This document shows, piece by piece, positions 1 through 5,236 of a DNA stretch of 5,236 bases. The first letter of the stretch is position 1. Every line of letters starts with the position of its first letter. This DNA comes from an uncultured Eubacteriaceae bacterium. Lineage in GTDB: Bacteria > Bacillota > Clostridia > Lachnospirales > CAG-274. Both the position numbers and the translations under genes were made by a program. The stretch spans positions 1 through 5,236 of the forward strand of contig CALIRN010000309.1 of the NCBI GenBank assembly GCA_938042265.1, in the 5' to 3' direction. Below the pieces are notes generated by a model. That model was not told the origin of the DNA. It did no database searches and saw nothing but the letters and a program-made list of their open reading frames with translations.

Positions 1-1
1 A

Positions 2-844
2 ACAGATAATAGCGGTCTGTACTATATGCGTGCAAGGTACTATAATCCAAAGATACAACGCTTTATCAATGTTGATCCGATTAGAGATGGATATAATTGG
101 TATGGGTATGTTGAAGGAAAACCAATATTAAATATTGATGCAAGTGGGCTTACATTATTTGTTGATATTGACGAAACAGGTGAAAATAGAGGGAAAATAG
201 TTGAATTGTTACAACAGTTGACCGATTATGTATTGATATATGATCCATATACCGGTTCTATTAAAATGTCAACCTTACTAAAGAACCCAGATAGTAATGA
301 AATTCAATATAAATATGGAAATGCATTATTGAGAGAAATCATACGTGATCCTAGAAAATGCATGATAAAAACAACAACAGGAGTTTCAAGAGAAAATGAT
401 AACAATGGTGAATCTAGAATTTTCCTGAATTTGTCTGAGAATTATCATCCTAAAATTTTAGTGGATAATGGCAAAGGAGTTGCTGTTTTGGAGAAAAAAC
501 ATAATAATCATATTACTCTTGCACATGAGCTTATTCATGCATACCATACAATGAAAGGTATAACCATGTCTAAGGATGACTATTATTCCGAAATAACACG
601 TGAAAAAATTAAGCTGAAGAAACCAGTGTTATTTTATATGTATGATCAAACTGGAAAAATTAATACATACTTGGACAATTCTCATAACGAAGAGTTATAT
701 ACTGTTGGACTTATTGTTAATCCTAATAACATTAATGATTTTGAATTTACAGAAAATTTAATAAGATGGGAGCAGGGGTTGCCGCAAAGACTGGCATACA
801 CTAATGAAACAAATGCTATAAATTATTGGTCCATTTCAAAATAG
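2..844 (+). CDS. Rhs/YD-repeat polymorphic toxin, 3' end, with C-terminal M91-like zinc metallopeptidase domain (5' part outside window)
   Basis: The frame is open to the left edge, so this is the C-terminal end of a much larger protein; the ATG at 26 is internal. The first residues (SGLYYMRARYYNP, then QRFINVDPI and GYNWYGYVEGKPI) are the classic end of the RHS-associated core, followed by the D-A-S-G-L delimiter (residues 38-42 counted from M26). The variable toxin domain follows, about 230 residues. It has AHELIHA at 166-172 (HELIH 167-171, bases 524-538), giving two zinc-ligand histidines and the catalytic Glu, and an HNEELYTVGL stretch at 220-229 whose Glu is a candidate third ligand. 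This pattern fits the NleD-like effector peptidase family (Peptidase_M91), known in type III effectors and polymorphic toxins. The same landmarks recur in the orphan module at 1695-2381. The substrate is unknown. The Rhs assignment is firm and a zinc protease is likely; the M91 family name is from memory of motifs. Confidence 0.88.
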   Translation, partial: TDNSGLYYMRARYYNPKIQRFINVDPIRDGYNWYGYVEGKPILNIDASGLTLFVDIDETGENRGKIVELLQQLTDYVLIYDPYTGSIKMSTLLKNPDSNEIQYKYGNALLREIIRDPRKCMIKTTTGVSRENDNNGESRIFLNLSENYHPKILVDNGKGVAVLEKKHNNHITLAHELIHAYHTMKGITMSKDDYYSEITREKIKLKKPVLFYMYDQTGKINTYLDNSHNEELYTVGLIVNPNNINDFEFTENLIRWEQGLPQRLAYTNETNAINYWSISK

Positions 845-848
845 GAGG
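843..848 (+). promoter_or_regulatory. Shine-Dalgarno site of immunity gene 1
   Basis: A perfect AGGAGG begins inside the TAG stop codon (842-844) of the Rhs toxin gene. Two ATG codons follow in tandem at 852 and 855, with spacings of 3 and 6 bases. The spacing favours 855. The overlap of stop and ribosome site suggests the downstream gene is translated by ribosomes finishing the toxin. Confidence 0.8.
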
Positions 849-854
849 AATATG

Positions 855-1430
855 ATGTACAAGTGTAAAGTTGTTTTGGCAATGATAACTGGTTTATGCA
901 TTTTGGTCATATGTTTAAACTTTAATAAGAAAAATCAAAATCCTATATTTGAAATGTATGTAGCAGTAGATACAAATAACACTTATTATGACTTACCAAG
1001 TTGTTATAATAAAAGCTGGTATGCCACTTTGGAAAAGTTGGATAATCAACAATACCACTTGAAAATTACCCAGGGATATATTAGAACAACAGATGATGTT
1101 GTGAATTACAAGTATGGATTAAAGTTCTTGCCATTAGAAGAAACAGAGGTTAGTGTTTTATCAAAAAAGGAGTATGAAAAATTTGAAGATGAATTTGATT
1201 ATATTCAAAAAAATTATGAACAAAGATCTAAAGATGAAATGTATGATGGATTTTATGAGGGTACAACATGGTATATTTTTATTAAGGGTAAATATTATTC
1301 ATCTGCTTCAGAAAAAAAGGGAAATATCGATTATAATGATTTAATGCAAGATCAAAGAGTTAACAATGACTTTTTTGGATTGTTTAATTCGTATATGGAT
1401 AATCCACCATTGGAAAAACCTTGGAATTAA
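855..1430 (+). CDS. Presumed immunity protein 1, single-pass membrane-anchored
   Basis: This is a protein of 191 residues (192 if the ATG at 852 is used). I do not recognise the family. It begins with a short Lys-containing N-terminus and one hydrophobic segment (about residues 5-22), followed by Asn/Lys residues. This predicts N-in topology with the remaining 165 or so residues outside the cytoplasmic membrane. The C-terminal part is rich in Tyr, Asp, Glu and Asn, with motifs such as KKEYEKFEDEFDY and TTWYIFIKGKYYSS, and ends in a Pro/Trp-rich tail. No lipobox is seen. The immunity role is inferred from position: it follows the Rhs toxin with its ribosome site overlapping the toxin stop, which is the standard toxin-immunity order. 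Codon use is A+T-rich like the toxin domain. Confidence 0.72.
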   Translation: MYKCKVVLAMITGLCILVICLNFNKKNQNPIFEMYVAVDTNNTYYDLPSCYNKSWYATLEKLDNQQYHLKITQGYIRTTDDVVNYKYGLKFLPLEETEVSVLSKKEYEKFEDEFDYIQKNYEQRSKDEMYDGFYEGTTWYIFIKGKYYSSASEKKGNIDYNDLMQDQRVNNDFFGLFNSYMDNPPLEKPWN

Positions 1431-1495
1431 AAAACAGCTAATGGCAATACCACCTACTAGACCAATACAGGGTACGATTCGAAACCACAGAAAGA

Positions 1496-1524
1496 GGCAA
1501 TACAGGGGACGGAGGTGCGTCCTG
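1496..1524 (+). repeat. Direct repeat block A, copy 1
   Basis: This 29-base block recurs at 3025-3054 with about four substitutions and a one-base insertion; the shared core is AATACAGGGG followed by GGAGGTG. A shorter echo, CAATACAGGG, also lies at 1463-1472. In both copies block A precedes block B (1601 and 3068), but the gap is 76 bases here and 13 bases in the second copy. Confidence 0.7.
1503..1524. other. Small GC-rich hairpin (REP-like) within block A
   Basis: GGACG (1507-1511) pairs with CGTCC (1518-1522) around a GAGGTG loop. The stem can extend by CA/TG (1503-1504 with 1523-1524) across a two-base GG bulge. No T-run follows, so it is not a typical intrinsic terminator. Pairing is not preserved in the second copy at 3025-3054, where stem bases have changed without compensation, so a maintained RNA role is doubtful. 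It may be a decayed REP-type palindrome. Confidence 0.35.
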
Positions 1525-1600
1525 GAGCCGTAACTACAAATCACAATTTCAAAAAGCTTAAACTTTGTATTGGTTGCTTACTATGAATGATGCATTAGTC

Positions 1601-1694
1601 AGGAGGTAAAAATGATAAAAGTTAGAGCAAGACCTATGTAATTGTATAAGGAGTTTAATCGTTTTGGTGGGCTTGTAGAGGTTGTTTACCCTAA
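1601..1694 (+). repeat. Direct repeat block B, copy 1 (RBS, mini-ORF and YD-repeat scrap)
   Basis: This 94-base block matches 3068-3160 with 8 substitutions and one indel, about 90% identity. It holds AGGAGG (1601-1606), an ATG mini-ORF (1612-1641), and then in the same frame a YD-repeat-like string, LYKEFNRFGGLVEVV. The match stops abruptly at CCCTAA (1689-1694). Beyond it this copy enters the orphan toxin, whereas copy 2 continues into a long YD-repeat array. The block therefore derives from Rhs coding sequence and marks a recombination junction. Confidence 0.85.
1612..1641 (+). CDS. 9-codon mini-ORF (MIKVRARPM), copy 1
   Basis: ATG at 1612 lies 5 bases after a perfect AGGAGG and reads nine codons to TAA at 1639. 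An almost identical mini-ORF (one residue changed, V to A) sits at 3078-3107 with the same Shine-Dalgarno and the same TAA. Reading past the TAA in the same frame gives YD-like residues to a TAA at 1735. It could be a leader peptide that loads ribosomes before the orphan toxin, or a scar with a fortuitous stop. Nothing shows directly that the peptide is made. Confidence 0.35.
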   Translation: MIKVRARPM

Positions 1695-1790
1695 CCTTAC
1701 GTTGGTGGAACAGATAATGAGAAGAAACAACTTTTAAAAGAATTAAACTACTTAACGGATTATAAACTGAATTATGACAAACAAGGTAAG

Positions 1791-2381
1791 GTGTACATAG
1801 TTAGCGATGATATTCCTGATACAGAATACTATCCATGGGGCAATCAATTAATTACTAAAATTATGACTAACCCGAAAAAATGCAATGTTTATTTGTATAA
1901 TTCTGGCAGTAATCCGTATAGACATGATAATAGCAAGCCTTCTGGGTCATATACTCAAGCCACTAATGAAGAATTTGCATTTAGGGATAATACAACTGGA
2001 AAAAATCGTGTTGGAAGTGACGTTGATATTATCCTAAATCCTCAGCCTGTGACTCATTATGTAGCTGAAAGTTATGATAGCAATATTGCAGAGGATAAAA
2101 AAGAAGAAGATGTATTTATTGTTCTTGCACATGAACTGATTCATGCAGATAGGTATATGAATGGTGTAGCCTTTGATAGTAAAAATAAGGTGAATGGTCA
2201 ATATACCTATCGTATGCGAGGATTATTTGGAAGGGTTGTGACAAGACCTGCTCCGGCATATCATAATATAGAGGAATATATTGTAGTTGGTCTAATTAAT
2301 GAGGGTGAGAATAATATTACTGAAAACAAAATTAGAAAAGAACATATAATTCCAAAAAGGTTGGTGTATTCCCTTGAGTAA
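1791..2381 (+). CDS. Orphan Rhs C-terminal toxin module, M91-like zinc metallopeptidase, N-terminally incomplete
   Basis: GTG at 1791 is the only plausible start in frame (weak AAGG four bases upstream), giving 196 residues. The homologous frame actually opens at 1695: residues encoded from 1713 (DNEKKQLLKEL, then NYLTDYKLNYD) align with the first toxin (GKIVELLQQLTDYVLIYD). The GTG start therefore cuts into the domain, and the module looks like a cassette lacking its Rhs carrier. It has GNQLITKIMTNPKKC at 17-31, AHELIHA at 113-119 (HELIH 114-118), HNIEEYIVVGL at 158-168, and an ending NITENKIRKE..P.RLVY that parallels NDFEFTENLIR..P.RLAY in the first toxin. The region between the PKKC and HELIH motifs diverges strongly. 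The catalytic motif is intact. Either it is a silent reserve for recombination or it is expressed as a truncated protein. Confidence 0.72.
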   Translation: MYIVSDDIPDTEYYPWGNQLITKIMTNPKKCNVYLYNSGSNPYRHDNSKPSGSYTQATNEEFAFRDNTTGKNRVGSDVDIILNPQPVTHYVAESYDSNIAEDKKEEDVFIVLAHELIHADRYMNGVAFDSKNKVNGQYTYRMRGLFGRVVTRPAPAYHNIEEYIVVGLINEGENNITENKIRKEHIIPKRLVYSLE

Positions 2382-3018
2382 AGATGCTAAATTTAAGAAA
2401 AAAATTCAATGCTTTGTATTATTTATCATAGCTATAATCGCAATATATATGATATTAATCAGAACGCTTGGAATTCCAGTTCTAAATGTTTCCAGTAGTA
2501 TAAAGAATATATCCGATGCCGTAGTTGTAGTAGATGTTCATAGTGCTTGCTACAGTGCTGAGACAACTGACACATATCTATATGTGCTTTATGATAATAG
2601 AATTTTATATACATATCGAGGTATGTGTAAGGCTGAAGACCACGAAAATGTTTCTAACGAAAATTATTTACAGTATATTTTTAAGATAAGAAAGCAAATT
2701 ATAACAAGAGATGAGTATAATTATGTTGTTAATTGTTGTGAAAATATTGAAAATATATCTGACTTATCATATTTATATAAAAGGTATGCGGCAGCGGATG
2801 CAAAATGTATTAATATAAAGTATAAGAACAACATAATAGCCGAACCTGATGATTTAGAAATGGAATATTATAGTGATATAAATACATTGAATTTAGCTGA
2901 ACGTTTGATGGAGATTTCGGTTAATTATCCATGTAATTTTGATACAGTCAAATTTGTCTGGAAAAATAATGGCGGGGATATATTTGAATTAATACCTGTG
3001 AATGATATGTCTTTTTGA
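2374..3018 (+). CDS. Presumed immunity protein 2, single-pass membrane-anchored
   Basis: This 214-residue protein starts at TTG 2374, overlapping the last 8 bases of the orphan toxin frame (stop TAA 2379-2381). No strong Shine-Dalgarno is visible; AAAGG near 2356-2360 is distant, so coupling to toxin translation is likely. TTG is preferred because it supplies the basic KFKKK N-terminus ahead of the hydrophobic segment (about 11-29), and the next in-frame ATG lies inside that segment. Predicted topology is N-in, with about 180 residues outside. The outer part has six Cys (59, 85, 121, 122, 145, 187). I do not recognise the family. It shares the anchor-plus-ectodomain plan with immunity protein 1 but no clear sequence similarity beyond short stretches such as ITRDEYNYV versus LSKKEYEKF. 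The immunity role is inferred from its position after the toxin. Confidence 0.7.
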   Translation: MSKDAKFKKKIQCFVLFIIAIIAIYMILIRTLGIPVLNVSSSIKNISDAVVVVDVHSACYSAETTDTYLYVLYDNRILYTYRGMCKAEDHENVSNENYLQYIFKIRKQIITRDEYNYVVNCCENIENISDLSYLYKRYAAADAKCINIKYKNNIIAEPDDLEMEYYSDINTLNLAERLMEISVNYPCNFDTVKFVWKNNGGDIFELIPVNDMSF

Positions 3019-3024
3019 GAGGGT

Positions 3025-3054
3025 GGAAATACAGGGGTATGGAGGTGTGTCTTG
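3025..3054 (+). repeat. Direct repeat block A, copy 2
   Basis: This 30-base block begins six bases after the stop codon of immunity gene 2 and matches 1496-1524, with AATACAGGGG and GGAGGTG conserved. The one-base insertion (TAT for AC) and two C-to-T changes remove the hairpin seen in copy 1. Confidence 0.65.
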
Positions 3055-3067
3055 CAATGAACAAGAC

Positions 3068-3160
3068 AGGAGGAAAAATGATAAAAGCTAGAGCAAGACC
3101 TATGTAATTATACAAGGAGTTCAATCGTTTTGGTGAGCTTGTAAAGGCTGTTGACCCTAA
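3068..3160 (+). repeat. Direct repeat block B, copy 2
   Basis: This 93-base partner of 1601-1694 carries AGGAGG at 3068-3073, the mini-ORF and the start of YD coding. Here the sequence runs on smoothly past CCCTAA (3155-3160) into GGCAACGAGG and the YD array, so this copy preserves the ancestral continuation. Several differences between copies fall at third codon positions of the YD part (TTG/TTA, TAT/TAC, TTT/TTC), consistent with descent from translated Rhs sequence. Confidence 0.85.
3078..3107 (+). CDS. 9-codon mini-ORF (MIKARARPM), copy 2
   Basis: ATG at 3078 is four bases after a perfect AGGAGG and ends at TAA 3105. The following codon (3108) begins the long YD-repeat frame in the same register. 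A stop codon is therefore all that separates a well-formed translation start from more than 700 codons of YD repeats. It could be a leader peptide, a readthrough site, or a nonsense-mutated start region of an Rhs gene. The same layout in copy 1 shows that the TAA predates the duplication or was spread by gene conversion. Confidence 0.35.
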   Translation: MIKARARPM

Positions 3161-5236
3161 GGGCAACGAGGTTATGTATACCTATGACGGCAACGGCAAT
3201 CTCGCAAGCGTAATTAAATCGGCGGAAAACACGGTTACATATATCTATGATGATAAGGACAATCTGCTTTCCTTCACCGACCAGAATGATGTAACAACAT
3301 CTTATGCCTATGATGACAAATCAAACCTTATTAAAACCACACTGCCAAACGGTGCTGTAATAACCAACACCTATGACAGCAATAACCGCTTAAAGACCCA
3401 AACCGATGAGAGAAACACGGTAACTGAGTATACCTATGACAATGACGGCAACACAACATCTGTAAAAATAACACCGTCAGAGGGTACACCGATAACTGCA
3501 AGCTATGTCTATACAGACAGCAAAATGACTTCCTCAACGGACTTTAACGGCAGCAAAACCGATTACACCTATAATGCCGACGGAAATATAACAAGTGTAA
3601 CCGATGCTTTAAACAATACCACATCATATGAGTATGACGAGGATAAAAGGCTTGTAAAGGTTACATATCCGAGCGGACATACGGAGCAGTACACCTATGA
3701 CAACAAAGGTAATGTGCTGACCTATACCGATAAAAACGGCAATGTAACCACCAATGTATATGATGCCAATAACAACCTGTTTACAACATCAAAGGGCAGT
3801 GCATTAACAACCTTTACCTATGACAAAGAGGACAGGGTTTTAAAGGCAGAGGACAACACAGGTGCAGTTGAATATGTGTATGACAGCGTTGGCAATGTTG
3901 TTTCGGAAAAGGACAAAAACGGCAATGTTGCAGCCTATGCTTATGACAACTTTAACAGGCTTGTGCAGCAAACCATAGGCGGAGCAACAACAAAGTATAC
4001 TCTTGATTACACCGACAGGCTTGTAGGAATAACCGACCCATACAACAACGTAACGGCTTACACCTATGACAACATGGGTAACCTGACAGAGGTAACAAAC
4101 TCGCTGGGCAATAAAACCGCAATGACCTATGATGCAAGCGGAAATATGCTTACGGTTAAAACACCTCTTGGCAATACGTATTCCTACACCTATGATTTCA
4201 GGGGAAACAAAGTAACCGAAAAGGATGCGAAGAGTTATACAACTGCCTACGAGTATGACAACAACGGCAACCTTACAAAGGTGACCGACCCAATGGGTGG
4301 AGTTACGGAGTATACTTATGACAGCCTTAACAGAGCTATAACAGTAACAAATGCAAACGGCAATGTAACAACCTATGCTTATGATGATGTAAACAGTGCT
4401 TCATCAATAACATTGCCAAGTGCACAGGTTTACAGCTATACATATGATGGTAACGGAAATGTTCTTACAGCAAATGAGGGTAACGGACTTGTTACAGCAA
4501 CATATGATTATAACAATAAGCCGCTTACAATAACCGATGCTCTTAACAATAAGGTTGAGTATACCTATGATGCACTGGGAAATCCTCTTACATATAAAAC
4601 CGCAAGAGGAAATACCTATACATATGCCTATGACGGTAACGGCAACCTCAAAACGGAAACCGACCCATTGGGCGGCATTGTGGAATACAACTACAATGCT
4701 TACAATACGGTAACCGCTTTTAAGGATGCAAACAATAACAATACGATATATGAGTATGATTTACTCAACCGCTTAAAGAGCGAAACAGCGGCAACAGGTG
4801 AAAGCGACAGCTATACCTACAATGCCGTAAGTCAGCTTACAAAGTACACAAATAAGCGTGGACAGAGCATAGAGTATACCTATGATGCCGACGGTAATAC
4901 CACAGGCAGAAAAACACCTGAGGACGTTGTAATTTATAATTATGATGAAAACGGAAATCTTCTTACAATAGAGGATAAAAACGGCACAATCACAAGGCTT
5001 TACGACAGCCTTAACAGAATTGTAAGCTACACAAATGCCGCAGGACAGACCATAGGCTATGAGTATGACAGCGTAGGCAACCTTACAAAGCTTACCTATC
5101 CCGACGGAAAGGCAGTTACCTACACTTATAACAGCGTAAACCAAATGACTTCTGTCACCGATTGGAACAGCCGTACAACCTACTATACCTATAATGAGAA
5201 CGGCAAGCTCCAAAAGATAGTAAGACCCGATGGCAG
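3108..5236 (+). CDS. YD-repeat (Rhs) array, no credible start, continues beyond the window
   Basis: One frame (codons starting at 3108) is open for 709 codons to the right edge. It encodes about 34 YD repeats of roughly 20 residues, with consensus Y-T-Y-D-x-x-G-N-L-x-x-x-T-D-x-x-G-N-x-x-x. In Rhs/WapA proteins such repeats build the hollow beta-cage shell that encloses the toxin. No signal peptide or N-terminal domain precedes it. The first in-frame ATG (3174) falls inside a repeat with no properly spaced ribosome site, so the array is a 5'-truncated Rhs gene or depends on the upstream mini-ORF. No core end or toxin tip is reached in the window. Base composition is clearly higher in G+C than in the toxin modules (a sampled line, 5041-5100, is 48%, against 25% at 601-660), as expected for conserved Rhs core against acquired tips. 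A few repeats are degenerate (YVYTDSK, YTLDYTD, YNYNAYN). Confidence 0.85.

Larger units (their letters stand above)
1442..1561 (+). other. Open remnant without a start codon, GC-rich
   Basis: Between an in-frame TAA at 1439 and a TAA at 1559 there are 39 sense codons with no ATG, GTG or TTG, encoding among others RVRFETTERGNTGDG and GASWSRNYKSQFQ. By hand count, bases 1441-1530 are about 53% G+C, far above the flanking immunity gene. It may be the tail of a lost toxin or Rhs fragment, or simply a non-coding repeat that happens to be open. The homologous piece at 3025-3054 carries a one-base insertion that breaks this frame, which argues against a maintained protein. Confidence 0.3.

Noticed and set aside
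885..920. Possible lipoprotein signal in immunity protein 1 (Cys in the hydrophobic segment)
   Set aside because: Residues before the Cys (TGL, LVI) do not fit a lipobox, which needs Gly, Ala or Ser directly before Cys.
1153..1344. Plus-strand 63-codon frame inside immunity gene 1
   Set aside because: It is an out-of-frame shadow, Met/Lys/Ile-rich from A+T-rich sequence, without a ribosome site.
1470..1492. TTCGAAACC / GGTTTCGAATC, reminiscent of a tRNA T-loop
   Set aside because: No paired T-stem forms on either strand, and no acceptor, D or anticodon arms are found nearby.
1341..1544. Minus-strand open frame of 67 codons over the end of immunity gene 1 and the GC-rich patch
   Set aside because: It overlaps a well-supported + strand gene, has no recognisable domain, and its composition follows from the opposite strand.
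1530..1600. Promoter for the orphan module in the A+T-rich gap
   Set aside because: TTGTAT (1565) and TACTAT (1579) are far too close together, and no other convincing -35/-10 pair with 16-18 base spacing was found.
4773..5213. Minus-strand open frame of 146 codons, hydrophobic and Cys/Val/Ile-rich
   Set aside because: It is antisense to the YD-repeat frame. Its periodic hydrophobic pattern is the reverse complement of TAT-GAC-GGC-AAT style codons; the shorter minus-strand frames at 2948, 3331 and 3952 are rejected likewise.
3171..5236. Regular spacing of about 60 bases, which might suggest CRISPR or tandem satellite DNA
   Set aside because: The period is explained by roughly 20-residue YD repeats in one open frame. 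The DNA units are degenerate, not identical repeats with unique spacers.

Overview
The window looks like part of a polymorphic-toxin (Rhs/YD-repeat, WapA-like) locus from a low-GC Gram-positive bacterium, most likely a gut-type clostridium. This rests on very A+T-rich toxin and immunity genes, strong AGGAGG ribosome binding sites, TTG/GTG start usage, and a Y-T-Y-D-x-x-G-N-L repeat style typical of such Firmicutes. The exact taxon cannot be read from the sequence.

Layout, left to right, all on the + strand. (1) Bases 2-844 are the 3' end of an Rhs gene: the last part of the conserved core, a D-A-S-G-L delimiter, and a C-terminal toxin domain with an HELIH zinc-protease motif. (2) Bases 855-1430 encode a small membrane-anchored protein, the presumed immunity partner. 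(3) Bases 1431-1694 hold no intact gene. They contain a GC-rich patch with a hairpin, an open remnant, and a repeat carrying a 9-codon mini-ORF followed by a scrap of YD-repeat coding. (4) Bases 1695-2381 are an orphan second toxin module, homologous to the first toxin domain (also HELIH) but without an Rhs core or a good start. (5) Bases 2374-3018 encode a second, different membrane-anchored presumed immunity protein, overlapping the toxin frame by 8 bases. (6) Bases 3019-3160 repeat the junction segment seen at 1496-1694. (7) From 3108 to the right edge there is one uninterrupted reading frame of about 34 YD repeats, without a credible start codon and continuing beyond the window.

How it works together (inference): the first Rhs gene delivers a metallopeptidase toxin and its neighbour protects the producer. 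Behind it lies a spare toxin/immunity cassette bracketed by about 90%-identical direct repeats derived from Rhs coding sequence. This is the arrangement expected of an orphan Rhs-CT reservoir that can be swapped onto an expressed Rhs core, or lost by recombination between the repeats. The most interesting points are the conserved RBS-ATG-9 codons-TAA-YD frame in both repeats, two divergent toxins of one protease family side by side, and immunity proteins that both appear to face outside the membrane.
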